Part shown: one piece after another, positions 8,387 through 17,034 of the stretch
Layout: every line of letters begins with the position of its first letter
How positions within the stretch are numbered: position 1 is the stretch's first letter
Assembly (NCBI GenBank): GCA_003158175.1
Contig: PMHJ01000014.1
Coordinates: 55,865 to 119,864 of the forward strand
Direction: 5' to 3'
From: Candidatus Cybelea septentrionalis
Lineage (GTDB): Bacteria > Vulcanimicrobiota > Vulcanimicrobiia > Vulcanimicrobiales > Vulcanimicrobiaceae
DNA: 64,000 nt
Notes under the pieces: model-generated
Databases searched by the model: none
What the model saw: only the letters and a program-made list of their open reading frames with translations
Told to the model about the DNA's origin: nothing
Program-made: the position numbers and the translations under genes

Positions 8387-11143
8387 TCATAACCGAAAAC
8401 GTAGACGGATCAGAGCAGTTCGAGCCATCGGATAGGCCTCGGGTACATATCCGGCCAGACCGTATTGCCACGGTACGGCCGGCGACTGGCCATCGTTAGT
8501 CGGTATGCCGTTGCCCAGCGTATAGAGACATTTCTTGCAGTACTGCGCGCCGTAGGCTTTCTCGTAGAGCAGGTTGCCGCCGCTGTATCCAGCCGGCCCG
8601 ATGAGGTATGGATTGCCCTGAAGTTGCGTGGGGGTCGCAGTGGCGAACAGATTAACGACATCGAGCATCGCGGTTACGCGCGCCGAGAGGTCCCCCTCCA
8701 AATGCAGCGATACGAGCATTTGCGGCACCGTGTGAAGTGTGTTTGGATCTGCGCCTTCGTTCGTTCCTAAATTTGCGATGTACGGGTTCGCTGCGGCATT
8801 GTACGGAAGCGACGGGTTCTTCAGGAAGTAATAGTTGTATCCGGGATTGACGTAGTTGTCGTTGGGAACTTGCTCGGGCGTGCCGTTGACGATTTCCCAA
8901 ACCTTCGTGCCGTTTCCGTACGGATAGCCGCTCTCGTAGGAGAGCATCGGCGCGACGCGCAGACGCCGGCGTAAGAAATCGAACTCGTACGACGCCGTCG
9001 CCGTAAAGTTCGGAATGTAGTTGGCCGGGAAGAGATGACCCGCGAGAATCGCGGGTGCGTTGAGGTCGTTGAACGCGAACTGATAGATGCTCGACGACAG
9101 CGTGTGGTTGTAGTTTGCGTTGAGCGTAAAACCTCCATCGTGCACCCAGAGCTCCATTCCGTGCGAGCGTAGCTGGCCGGCATTGGTAGGCACGCCGATC
9201 GCGTTGGGGTTTTCGCCGGCATTGAGGGCGTCGCGATAGTTGCTCGGTAAGACGTCGATGACGTTCTGCTCTAACTCCACAAAGTAGGTGAGGCGCACTT
9301 GCGTTTTTCCGCCGCGTTCGTAGGAGAAAGCGTAGTCGTCTGCGGTCTCGGGGGCGAGCGGAAAGCTCGGTACCGCGCCGTTGGACTTACCGCCCGAATC
9401 GTTACTGCAAGCGCTGGCGGGCACGCACGTCCGCTGGACCTCCAGCGGCAGCGGGGGAACCGAGTTGTGGTCGAAAGTCGCACGCAGCCCATTGACTCCG
9501 GCGAACGCGTACGCGAGTGCCAGGTGCGGATCGAGCGCCCCATCGCCATAGATGACGGGCGGATTGTCGCTCGTCTGCGCGTGCTGACCCACGTACCGCA
9601 GAGAGCCCATTGCAGAGAGACTTGGCGTTATGCTCCACGTATCGCTGGCGTAGACGAGGTATTGATTCAATCGCGGAGCAGCCCTGACGACCTGCGGTAC
9701 CGTCGGGACGATCTGATAGATGGTACTCGTATTGACGTCGTACTGTGCGCCGGCGCGAAAGTCAGTTTGGGCGTTGGCTTGATCTTCGAAGTCGTACCCG
9801 ACGCCGTCTTCTCGCTGGAACTGCGTCGAGTAGAGCGAGATTACCCCGTCGGGGAAGGAGAGGTCGTCCCACTCGGGACCGTCGGCGACCGCGCCGATCT
9901 GGGATTGGAAGAACTGAAGGCGCCCCAGCGAGTGCTGCCAATCGTGGACCCACTGGAGTTTCTCGACGCTGTAGGTTCCTCGCGCAATCGAGGGTGTATC
10001 GACTTGTTGATTCGGATTTGCCGGTTGGCCCGGAAAGGACGCGGTGGGGCTGTTGAAGGTGGACCACTGCAGCCCTTGATACGGCGAATCGTATTGTTGG
10101 TAGGCGGCCGCACCGGTGAGAAAGACCGCCGAGAGATCGTCCTTCGGAGTAGCGGCGAAGTGTACGTTACCGGCGATTGCGTATTGCGCCCGCGTCTGAA
10201 AGCCGAGACCGTACGTGCCGATCTCTGCTGGATAGAACGTGTGCCCGTCGCCGTAGGCGAAATATTCGCTGCCGCCCGTCGCCGAAAGCGCATACCGCCA
10301 CCGTAGGTCGGGTGTCGCCTCCTGCGCGGTAAACTTCACCTCGCCGAGTTGCGCGCCTACTCCGTCGGCGACTTCGAGAGTCTCGGTTCCGGGATACGTG
10401 CCGGTGAGCGGCACTTCGTTGACGACACCGCCCAGCGCGTTCTGACTGACGTCGTTGTACCCGCCGAGGGTAAGAGTCTCGGAACCCACGCCGGCGGTGC
10501 CCAGCTGCGCACCAACGATATTTCCGCCGGGTTCGGCGATAAGCCCCTGAGGCACGGGAACGGAATCGTAGTCGTAGACCGTGTCTTGCACTTTTCCGCC
10601 GCGCACGATCACGTTCGCGAATGAGTCTTGTTGGACGCCGGGCACATTCGAGATTGCACCCTGGACGGAGTCGCGCGAATAGTTGCCCAGCCCAGATGAG
10701 GAAGCTTGCGGCGTACCCGCTTGGGCCTGCTCGCCCTGCACCGTGAAGACATCGCTCGTGTCGCCAACCTTGAACGCCTGATTCTTGGCTTCGACCTTGG
10801 CAATCTCTTTGAGCTTCGCGAGCAGTACGACCGTAAGGCGCTCGTGGTCGCCTGGCAGGACGATAACCGTCACATTCGCCTGCTCGAAACCGCTCGCTTC
10901 GACGCTAACGGTGTACGTATCCGGCGCAACGCCGAGAATCGTAAAATGGCCACCGGCATCGGTCGTGCCCGTGTAGCGACCCGATGGCGCGAACGCTAAG
11001 ATGCGCGCGTTAGCGATAGGAGAGCGGGTGGTCGAAGAGACGGTTCCTAAGATCGCTCCCGTGACCAGCTCGGCAGCGCCGGCGCGTTCGAACGAAATGA
11101 CCAACATGAAAAGAACAGACAAGATGCGACCGATGGTTCGCAA
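8387..11143 (-). CDS. TonB-dependent receptor with N-terminal carboxypeptidase-regulatory-like domain
   Basis: Outer-membrane beta-barrel receptor for energised uptake of an unknown ligand. A signal peptide (ILSVLFMLVISFERAGA) is followed by a carboxypeptidase regulatory-like beta-sandwich (about residues 30-105; GTVSSTTRSPIANARIL, DTYTVSVEASGF). A plug region comes next (SNVPGVQQDSFANVIVRGG, about 160-260), then a long barrel ending in the outer-membrane-type terminus LIRLRFRL. TTG 11143 has GGGAG 8 to 12 bases upstream and is preferred; TTG 11158 is the longer alternative. It converges with the NamZ gene, 12 bases apart. No TonB, siderophore or SusD-like gene is nearby, so the substrate is open. 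Confidence 0.85.
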   Translation of the reverse strand: MRTIGRILSVLFMLVISFERAGAAELVTGAILGTVSSTTRSPIANARILAFAPSGRYTGTTDAGGHFTILGVAPDTYTVSVEASGFEQANVTVIVLPGDHERLTVVLLAKLKEIAKVEAKNQAFKVGDTSDVFTVQGEQAQAGTPQASSSGLGNYSRDSVQGAISNVPGVQQDSFANVIVRGGKVQDTVYDYDSVPVPQGLIAEPGGNIVGAQLGTAGVGSETLTLGGYNDVSQNALGGVVNEVPLTGTYPGTETLEVADGVGAQLGEVKFTAQEATPDLRWRYALSATGGSEYFAYGDGHTFYPAEIGTYGLGFQTRAQYAIAGNVHFAATPKDDLSAVFLTGAAAYQQYDSPYQGLQWSTFNSPTASFPGQPANPNQQVDTPSIARGTYSVEKLQWVHDWQHSLGRLQFFQSQIGAVADGPEWDDLSFPDGVISLYSTQFQREDGVGYDFEDQANAQTDFRAGAQYDVNTSTIYQIVPTVPQVVRAAPRLNQYLVYASDTWSITPSLSAMGSLRYVGQHAQTSDNPPVIYGDGALDPHLALAYAFAGVNGLRATFDHNSVPPLPLEVQRTCVPASACSNDSGGKSNGAVPSFPLAPETADDYAFSYERGGKTQVRLTYFVELEQNVIDVLPSNYRDALNAGENPNAIGVPTNAGQLRSHGMELWVHDGGFTLNANYNHTLSSSIYQFAFNDLNAPAILAGHLFPANYIPNFTATASYEFDFLRRRLRVAPMLSYESGYPYGNGTKVWEIVNGTPEQVPNDNYVNPGYNYYFLKNPSLPYNAAANPYIANLGTNEGADPNTLHTVPQMLVSLHLEGDLSARVTAMLDVVNLFATATPTQLQGNPYLIGPAGYSGGNLLYEKAYGAQYCKKCLYTLGNGIPTNDGQSPAVPWQYGLAGYVPEAYPMARTALIRLRFRL

Positions 11144-11201
11144 GGAGTTCGCTCCCAAGGCGTGCGCACAAAGGTGTACGCAGCGCCGTTCGTCGAGTGA
11201 G

Positions 11202-11843
11202 TTAGGCTAGCGTTGGGAGCATGCGCGGCGGAGCACGAAGGCCGCGTGAATTGACAATTTCAGAAACGGCGTGCGAGCAACTCGTTTCGGGATGACGGAC
11301 CGCCGCATGCTTCGGAGTCGCCGCGTAGAAGCGCGAGATCCGCAGGAACGACGTCAAGAGTGCCGCGGCTACCTCGCCGGTGCGGGCCGCGCAGCGGATC
11401 GCGGCGCCAAGCCCCATTCGAGCTCCGACGGCGATCGTTAGGAATGACACGACGAGAATCGGGGCATGAGCGATCACGACCGAGCTCGCGTCGAAAGGCG
11501 CCAGGCCGCCGAAGTGCGTCTCGTAGCATTCGATCGCGACGACTGTGACGCCGCTCCCAACGAATGCGCCGAGCGCATCTACGATGCGAGCGCCGGCATC
11601 GTCGAGCCGGCGCAGAAGGGGATCGTTCGGCGCGATACGGGAGCCCACAACGTAAGCGGCGAGGCCAAGGGCCAGCATCAAGGTGATTGCGAGCGTTGGC
11701 AGGACACCCTGATGGTCGACGTCGCGCGTCACGCCACCCAGCCAACCAAGTGCGCCGAAAAGCTCGGTCCCGGCATCGCCAAGTACGCCGGCCAGCAGGG
11801 CGACGGTGAGTACGGCCCAGATCCGTACTAGCGCATACCGCAA
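11202..11843 (-). CDS. Membrane protein of unknown function
   Basis: About 213 residues with four likely membrane segments (near residues 5-25, 45-67, 86-110 and 120-145) and a polar C-terminal tail. I do not recognise a family. TTG 11843 is chosen because GGGAGA lies 6 bases upstream and the protein then starts with a basic residue and a membrane helix; the longer open frame to 11966 would overlap the NHL gene and reads as low-complexity Arg/Ser sequence. It follows the NHL lipoprotein gene by 16 bases and precedes the TonB receptor on the same strand, so the three are probably co-transcribed. Confidence 0.6.
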   Translation of the reverse strand: MRYALVRIWAVLTVALLAGVLGDAGTELFGALGWLGGVTRDVDHQGVLPTLAITLMLALGLAAYVVGSRIAPNDPLLRRLDDAGARIVDALGAFVGSGVTVVAIECYETHFGGLAPFDASSVVIAHAPILVVSFLTIAVGARMGLGAAIRCAARTGEVAAALLTSFLRISRFYAATPKHAAVRHPETSCSHAVSEIVNSRGLRAPPRMLPTLA

Positions 11844-11859
11844 TCGTTCTCTCCCGTTG

Positions 11860-12861
11860 CTATTCCTTGATTTCGGGCGAAGACGCGATGCCGACGGGGT
11901 TGCTGATGCTGGTGATCGTCGAGAAGGGTGATGTCTGACCCTTCTTATATCCGACGACGTTGTCAAACTGATTCACTTGAAAGAACATCTCGGATCGCGT
12001 GAACGCGTTGAACGTCGGGCCATTTTGCTCGATTCCGTTGCTAATCGAGCCTGACGGGATTGTCGAGCCATACGTATAGATTTCAACGGACGACGGTTGG
12101 GCGGCGAAGTTGGCAACGTAGGTCACGTCGCGCTCACCGAATGAGATGCCGATCGGCCCCGCGACGTCGCTGAAATTTGAGTTCTGCGGCTTCGAAGATC
12201 CAGCGGCAATCACGTAGATGGTGTTGGTGGAGTCGCAAGCCACCCAGAGGTTATCCTTGCTATCCGCAGCGAGGCCGACGGGTTGGCCGAAACTAGTGAA
12301 GTCGATCGTTTCAAACGGCGAGGTCGCTCCAGCCTTGTAGCCGACCACCGTGTCGTTTCCAAGGTTGGTCGCAAAAACATCGCCGCGCGAGTTGACCGCC
12401 ACGCCATAGTTCGAGTCCAGGCCGGTACTGATCGTCAAACTCGGCGAGCTCTGACCGGCCGGATAGATGGTAATCGTGCTGTTGCCTTCGTTTGAAACGT
12501 AGAGCGTGCCCTTTTTATCGACGGCTAATCCGACCGGATAATTCATGCCGTTGGAAATCGATCCCTCCGGCGACGGATTTGGCGTTTTCGGATCGTACAT
12601 CTCGACCTCGTTCTCCGGAAGATTCGCAACGAAGAGAATAGGACGATGCTTCTTCCCAGGCCAGCCGCGCCGAAGATGGCTTTGATGCGGCACGGCCGGC
12701 ACGACGATCGAACCCGAGACGGCCGGCCCGGGCAGGACCCGCGTCGCCTGCCCGGGCGCTACGGGCGTTGAGTTGCTCGAACAGGCGGCAACGAACGCGA
12801 GAGCCGTCGCCGCGACCAGTGCTCGATGCGGAGGGGTCAAGGGATTGCGATCGATCCTCAC
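11860..12861 (-). CDS. NHL-repeat beta-propeller lipoprotein
   Basis: Secreted lipoprotein with a lipobox at LAFVAAC (about residue 20), then a Pro/Ser linker and repeated units of the form PVGLAVDKKGTLYVSNEGN and SNYGVAVNSRGDVFATNLGND, each about 40 residues. These build an NHL-type beta-propeller. GTG 12861 is chosen because it yields a full lipoprotein signal and its start overlaps the upstream phosphoesterase stop (GTGA, 4 bases); the longer open frame to 13203 is a shadow of that gene. About 333 residues. The function of such exported propellers is unknown. Two close relatives lie at 50289-51302 and 58033-59019. Confidence 0.8.
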   Translation of the reverse strand: MRIDRNPLTPPHRALVAATALAFVAACSSNSTPVAPGQATRVLPGPAVSGSIVVPAVPHQSHLRRGWPGKKHRPILFVANLPENEVEMYDPKTPNPSPEGSISNGMNYPVGLAVDKKGTLYVSNEGNSTITIYPAGQSSPSLTISTGLDSNYGVAVNSRGDVFATNLGNDTVVGYKAGATSPFETIDFTSFGQPVGLAADSKDNLWVACDSTNTIYVIAAGSSKPQNSNFSDVAGPIGISFGERDVTYVANFAAQPSSVEIYTYGSTIPSGSISNGIEQNGPTFNAFTRSEMFFQVNQFDNVVGYKKGQTSPFSTITSISNPVGIASSPEIKE

Positions 12862-14081
12862 GGCGAAGTCGGAACGAACGGTCGGGGCTTCTGAGAAAAG
12901 TTGAAGCAATCTGCGGCGGGTGAAGTTGCGCGGCTGTCGGCGACAGCGAGCGGATCGAGGCCGTAAAGGTCTTCCGCAAAGCGCAAAATGCTGGCGGTCT
13001 CGAATTGCACGTGCGAAACGTAACTCTGCTTGGCATATGGTGAGATCACCAGCAGCGGCACGCGGAAGCCGAGTCCCTCGCGATCCAGAGAGGGGGGCGC
13101 CACATGGTCCGCCCAACCGCCATAACCGCTCCACGTGATGAAGATCGCGGTCGAGTCCCAGAACTGACTCTCGCCGACCGCGTTCACGACCGCGGCGACC
13201 CACGCCGGCCCGTTCGCAGAGCGCGAACCCGAAAGATCCGAGTCATTAAGCTCCGGCGTCACCCACGTCACCCCGCTCAGATGACCGTTCGCAACGTCTG
13301 TCAGGAACTGGGTTGGCGGAGACGTGCCGGCTGGATAACCGTGAACCCATCCGAATGCATCCCACGTCGGCACAGAAGCGCCTGCGGCATAGTAGGACCA
13401 CGTCAGGCCCGCCGCGGTAAGCTCGTCGGCGAGCGTCTTATAACTCTCGCACGCCGGCTGCGGCGGACCCTTGAACTGCCGAACTTTGGCGAGATAAACG
13501 CAACCATCGGAGGAAGTGCTCCCGAATGGCTGATCGACTGCGCCGGCCGCCTGCGCGGCGATATCGAATTGGTGCGATTCGAATGTCGGGTTCCCCGTCG
13601 AGTCGAACATCCGGTCGCCGAGTACATAGCTCGCCGCGATACTGCGATAAGGCTGCGTCTCGCCCGGCGGCACCGTACGGTACTCCGGGCGCGTGTAGCC
13701 CGCGCAGTTCGTCTTCTCGTGCGAGAAATTGCCGCTCTTTCTGGCGCGTTCGAAATCCTGGAAGCTGTCGGAGAGCCTGCAATTCGCTTCGAGCGGAATT
13801 GCCTGCGAGCCACGCGAGCATTTCGCTGCGTTCGCGCCGCCGTAGCTGCAGAAGAGGTTGTCGAAGCTGCGCTGTTCTTGGACGATGTAAACGACGTGCG
13901 TGATCTTCCCGCGACCGGTCGCGATAATCGGACGCGATAGCACATTCCCCGCGATATACGGCACCGCGCCCGTCGGCGGCTGCATATCATCCTGACCCTG
14001 TCGAAGGACTCCGCAACCCGCGAGCATCGCAGCGGCCACGCAACCGGTTAACGCACGGCGGCCGAAATCCGAGCTCTTCAT
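12858..14081 (-). CDS. Secreted phosphoesterase (PF04185 family) lipoprotein
   Basis: Alkaline-phosphatase-superfamily enzyme of the phospholipase C/acid phosphatase group. The lipobox is AAMLAGC (about residue 23). The catalytic start of the fold is HVVYIVQEQRSFDNLF, which keeps the RSFDN core although the usual ENRSFDN has Gln in place of Asn. Later conserved parts are GNPTFESHQFDI, WSGYGGWADHVAPP and RVPLLVISPYAKQSYVSH. 407 residues. A copy of the dispersed repeat (13986-14010) encodes residues just after the lipobox (VLRQGQDDM), so the mature N-terminus has absorbed the repeat. It heads the group that continues with the NHL lipoprotein. Substrate unknown. Confidence 0.85.
   Translation of the reverse strand: MKSSDFGRRALTGCVAAAMLAGCGVLRQGQDDMQPPTGAVPYIAGNVLSRPIIATGRGKITHVVYIVQEQRSFDNLFCSYGGANAAKCSRGSQAIPLEANCRLSDSFQDFERARKSGNFSHEKTNCAGYTRPEYRTVPPGETQPYRSIAASYVLGDRMFDSTGNPTFESHQFDIAAQAAGAVDQPFGSTSSDGCVYLAKVRQFKGPPQPACESYKTLADELTAAGLTWSYYAAGASVPTWDAFGWVHGYPAGTSPPTQFLTDVANGHLSGVTWVTPELNDSDLSGSRSANGPAWVAAVVNAVGESQFWDSTAIFITWSGYGGWADHVAPPSLDREGLGFRVPLLVISPYAKQSYVSHVQFETASILRFAEDLYGLDPLAVADSRATSPAADCFNFSQKPRPFVPTSP
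13986..14010 (+). repeat. Dispersed repeat copy 2 (inside phosphoesterase gene)
   Basis: TCATCCTGACCCTGTCGAAGGA lies within the 5' coding part of the minus-strand phosphoesterase and is read through in frame. It differs from the core at one position (CTGACC for CTGAGC). Confidence 0.7.
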
Positions 14082-14129
14082 CTTCTCCGCTCCTCGCTCG
14101 CAAAGCGATCATTTCTGCAATGTTCGTGA

Positions 14130-15098
14130 TTACCAACTGATAACGACGAGACCGTTGCCCTCCGCATTTTTCCACCCTTGCCACCCTCGGAAACTCTTAG
14201 CGCTGGGCTCGATATACGACGAACCACCCCCCCCGCCGCCACCGGCGAGATAGCAATAATAGCTATAAGCCGAGGAACCAGCGCCGCCGCCCCCGCCGCC
14301 GTAGTAGCCTCCGCCACCGCCGCCGCCGCCGGGACCGGTACCGTAAGAGGGTCCGCCCTCCCCGCCGGCTCCGCCGTCGAGGAGCGTTCCGCTGTCGCCT
14401 GGGTTGCCGCGGTAGGAGTCACAGTTGCTGCCGATTCCACCCGAGCCGCCGGCACTCTGCGTACCGCCATCTCCTCCTCCAGCAGACTGGTACCCGCTAT
14501 AGTAGCCGCCATCGCCGCCAGAGCCGCCCGTGCTGCCGCCTCCTTTTCCGCCGCTGCCGGCTAGGGCGTGACTATAAGACCCACCGCCGGCTCCGCCGCC
14601 ACCGCCCACCACCAGCACGCGGTCGACCAATCTATCACCACCTTGACGCACGTCCGACGCACCACCGCCGCCGGCACCGGGGCAGTTGCAGTAGTATTTC
14701 AGTCCGCCATCGGCGCCGCCGTTGAAGCCGCCACTCATTCCTAAGCCCTCGCCGCCGACGTAGATTGCCAGCATCTCCCCGGGAGTGACGGGAATATAGG
14801 CGTGCACGCGGCCGCCGCGGCCACCCGAAGCTCCGTAGCTACCACCGCCGGCGGCGCCGCCGCCACCGCGGGCCACGACTCCGACCCACTTAACGCCGGC
14901 CGGCACCCTGAAGTGCTGCTCTCTGCCCGTGTAGTAAAAACTTCGATGGTGTGAAGAACCTTTGCCGGCGCCGATGGGGGGCACCACTGCACCGTTGGAC
15001 GGCAGCATCGCGCCGTTGTCCGAACGACCCCCGCACCCGATCATCGCGGCAACTGCGCAAATGCCTAGGGCGAAACGGCCAAACTCTAAAGTCCTCAT
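14130..15098 (-). CDS. Glycine-rich secreted lipoprotein
   Basis: ATG 15098 is preceded by the strong Shine-Dalgarno GGGAGGAG. The signal ends in AAMIGC. A short conserved module follows (HFRVPAGVKWVGVVARGG, YIPVTPGEMLAIYVGG), then about 180 residues dominated by Gly with Tyr, Ser and Ala in short irregular repeats (GGGGGAGGGSYSHALAGSGG type), ending in a conserved SYIEPSAKSFRGWQGWKN segment. This order matches bacterial glycine-rich proteins related to PE-PGRS-like or adhesin-like surface proteins; the exact function is unknown. 322 residues. It stands alone, 48 bases upstream of the phosphoesterase on the same strand. No GC anomaly beyond that imposed by Gly codons. Confidence 0.75.
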   Translation of the reverse strand: MRTLEFGRFALGICAVAAMIGCGGRSDNGAMLPSNGAVVPPIGAGKGSSHHRSFYYTGREQHFRVPAGVKWVGVVARGGGGAAGGGSYGASGGRGGRVHAYIPVTPGEMLAIYVGGEGLGMSGGFNGGADGGLKYYCNCPGAGGGGASDVRQGGDRLVDRVLVVGGGGGAGGGSYSHALAGSGGKGGGSTGGSGGDGGYYSGYQSAGGGDGGTQSAGGSGGIGSNCDSYRGNPGDSGTLLDGGAGGEGGPSYGTGPGGGGGGGGYYGGGGGGAGSSAYSYYCYLAGGGGGGGSSYIEPSAKSFRGWQGWKNAEGNGLVVISW

Positions 15099-15287
15099 TG
15101 GCACTCCTCCCGCAGCGCGAACGGCTGGGCCAGCTACGTTCAACGCAACGCCGTACTCACCCTCACCCGCGCAGCTAAGCCCGTAGCCGGAACTACAAAT
15201 ACGAGATTTTTCCGAGTGGACCGACAACATTATCCCAAGGCTGTGACGTCATCGACACGAAAAGCGAACTGGAGGACGATTTCCTAT

Positions 15288-15815
15288 ATGGCCACGTTTC
15301 GAACGAAGCTCGCGAGTGTCAACGAATGGGGAACGATGACATTCATCGCGGTGCCCGAAAGGGCGATGCGAGAGTTTGACGGGCACCGGCGGGTGCCGGT
15401 GGTCGCGACGATCGACGGGTATGCATACCGAACGACCATCTGCGATATGGGGAACGGCCCATGTATTCCGGTTCGGCGTTCGGTTCGCGAAGCCGCCGGG
15501 ATCGCAGCCGGCCGACGCGTCACGGTCACGCTAGCATTTGACGGCGACGAGCGGACCGTCGCCGTTCCGGCATTTCTCGCAAAAGCGATGACGAAAGCCG
15601 AGCGAAGGGCATTCGACTCCATGTCGTACAGCCATCGTAAAGAGTACGTCGACTGGATAACGGCAGCGAAGAAGCCCGAAACCCGTGATCGCCGCGTTGA
15701 GAAAACGCGCGAGAAGCTGCGTGAGCGCGTTACTCGGGCCGCTGCGCCGCCAGTTCGTCCGCCGCAAGTTCCAGCTCGGCGGCGAGACGGCGCAGATCGC
15801 TCTCAACGTTCGTAG
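15288..15815 (+). CDS. YdeI/OmdA-like protein with DUF1905 domain
   Basis: The N-terminal DUF1905 domain (about residues 1-95: FRTKLASVNEWGTMTFIAVP, VPVVATIDGYAYRTTI) is followed by the bacteriocin-protection/OmpD-associated motif (FDSMSYSHRKEYVDWITAAK, KPETRDRRVEKT). ATG 15288 follows GGAGGA at 15271-15276. The function of the family is poorly defined; members are linked to envelope stress and antimicrobial peptide tolerance. The last 29 residues are basic and Pro-rich and overlap the 3' end of tyrA on the other strand by 86 bases, so the natural C-terminus probably extended by loss of an earlier stop. 175 residues. Confidence 0.75.
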   Translation: MATFRTKLASVNEWGTMTFIAVPERAMREFDGHRRVPVVATIDGYAYRTTICDMGNGPCIPVRRSVREAAGIAAGRRVTVTLAFDGDERTVAVPAFLAKAMTKAERRAFDSMSYSHRKEYVDWITAAKKPETRDRRVEKTREKLRERVTRAAAPPVRPPQVPARRRDGADRSQRS

Positions 15816-16500
15816 CGTTGGCCGAAAGGGTCTCGCGCCACATCACCGGGTCCATGCTCGCGATCCGTAATAGCTCCCCCGCAACCGGCCCACAGAGCCT
15901 TTCGGCGCCGTCTTCCTCCTGCAAGAGCCGCGCGTAACGATAGGCGATAACCTGGGGAACGTGCGAGGTGATCGCCACGATGCGATCGTGATCTTCCGCC
16001 GCGATCGCCAGCGGCAATCCCCCGAAGGAAACGATAAAATCGCAAGCGCGCGCATCGAGCTGCGCGTCGTCCGTCGGCACGTAAGCCCAGGGGCGCCCGT
16101 CGAAAAGATCGCCGCGCGCGTTGCTCGCGCCGCTGCGCTCGCTCCCGGCCATTGGATGCGACGCCACGAAGTTCTTTAATCCACGGGCAGCCGCAACCAC
16201 GGGAGCCTTCACCGACGCGACATCGAGAATGAGCGTGCAAACCGCGTCACCTCGCTCGCAGATGCGTTCGATTTCACTCAGCGTTGCGCCGAGATGCGCC
16301 GCGATCACCAGCACGTCGCTTCGGCGCGGGAGCTCGTCGAGAGTTTCGACGGCGTCGACGGCGCCGGCAACGCGCGCTTGTTCGAGGGCGGACGGATCGG
16401 AATCGTAACCGATTACATGGAGCCCGTTGCGTCGCGCGCGAAGCCCGATTGAGCCGCCAATCAGCCCGACGCCGAAGATTCCCAGAACCTTCGCAGTCAA
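15730..16500 (-). CDS. tyrA: Prephenate/arogenate dehydrogenase TyrA
   Basis: NAD(P)-dependent oxidative decarboxylation of prephenate or arogenate in tyrosine synthesis. Rossmann motif GIFGVGLIGGSIGL at residues 7-20; DVASVKAPVV and the substrate region FVASHPMAGSERSG; ITSHVPQVIAY in the helical domain. 256 residues, monofunctional without an ACT domain. ATG 16500 overlaps the aroH stop by 4 bases (ATGA), giving an aroH-tyrA operon for the chorismate to tyrosine branch. Its 3' end overlaps the convergent YdeI-like gene by 86 bases. Confidence 0.92.
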   Translation of the reverse strand: MTAKVLGIFGVGLIGGSIGLRARRNGLHVIGYDSDPSALEQARVAGAVDAVETLDELPRRSDVLVIAAHLGATLSEIERICERGDAVCTLILDVASVKAPVVAAARGLKNFVASHPMAGSERSGASNARGDLFDGRPWAYVPTDDAQLDARACDFIVSFGGLPLAIAAEDHDRIVAITSHVPQVIAYRYARLLQEEDGAERLCGPVAGELLRIASMDPVMWRETLSANATNVESDLRRLAAELELAADELAAQRPE

Positions 16501-16916
16501 GACTTGGTGCGCACTAAATCCGGGCGCAACACCGCGGCGCCGTCCAGGTAAACGTGCTCGATCTCAGCGGCCGTTCGTGTGGTGTTGACGTGCATGAGCA
16601 CGCGGATGCATTTGCCGAGCGCTCCGGGAACGGCGATCTCCACCGCGTGAAGCATCGGCACGGTCACCCAGCCCATGTCGCGCGCGGCCAACGCGGGAAA
16701 ACAGGCGTGCAAGTCGGGCGTTAAAGTGAAGAGCACCGAGGCGATGTCGTCGAGCTCGATCTCGTTGCGACCGATGATCTCTTCGAGAAGGCGCTCCGTC
16801 GCACGGGTTATCGCGGCATTCTCGTCGGCGTCGACCGTGATCGCCCCGCGGATTCCTCGGAAAACGCGAACCCCCGCCGAATCGACGGGGGCCTGCGTAA
16901 CACGTTCCCTCACCAA
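16497..16916 (-). CDS. aroH: Chorismate mutase, AroH class
   Basis: Trimeric pseudo-alpha/beta-barrel enzyme converting chorismate to prephenate. Seen: RGIRGAITVDADEN (active-site Arg), FTLTPDLHACFPA, and HVNTTRTAAEIEHVYL. The family usually starts right at the RGIRGA segment. Here the only ordinary start codons (TTG 16916, GTG 16913) are about 20 residues upstream, across a strong GC hairpin (16870-16892). Either the protein has a short extension or translation begins at an unusual codon inside. It is coupled to tyrA by a 4-base overlap. The family call is firm, the start is not. Confidence 0.88.
   Translation of the reverse strand: MVRERVTQAPVDSAGVRVFRGIRGAITVDADENAAITRATERLLEEIIGRNEIELDDIASVLFTLTPDLHACFPALAARDMGWVTVPMLHAVEIAVPGALGKCIRVLMHVNTTRTAAEIEHVYLDGAAVLRPDLVRTKS
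16870..16892 (-). promoter_or_regulatory. GC hairpin in the 5' part of aroH, attenuator-like
   Basis: CCCCCG and CGGGGG pair across a 9-base loop that can add three further pairs. In the aroH transcript the hairpin is followed by a U-containing stretch (GUUCGCGUUUUCC) and then the conserved protein start. It looks like a weak intrinsic terminator or a translation-modulating stem. It has no obvious Tyr, Phe or Trp codon run, so a classical leader-peptide attenuator is not supported. Confidence 0.35.
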
Positions 16917-17034
16917 CTTCGAGTGTGGCGATTACAGAACGAGAGATAGCACCTCCACATGATGTTCAACCATGCAATCATAACGTCTCTTAATTGTCAA
17001 GGTCCGCGCCTCTTCTCGTTGAAGGCGAGTAAGC

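Noticed and set aside
12862..13203. N-terminal extension of the NHL lipoprotein
   Set aside because: This stretch is the reverse frame of the phosphoesterase gene and has no propeller or signal pattern.
13104..13940. Plus-strand open frame of 278 residues
   Set aside because: Lies wholly opposite the well-supported phosphoesterase and is Arg-rich shadow sequence.
14741..14992. Possible repeat array in the glycine-rich gene
   Set aside because: The periodicity comes from Gly codons in a coding frame and the units are irregular; not a CRISPR or tandem DNA repeat.
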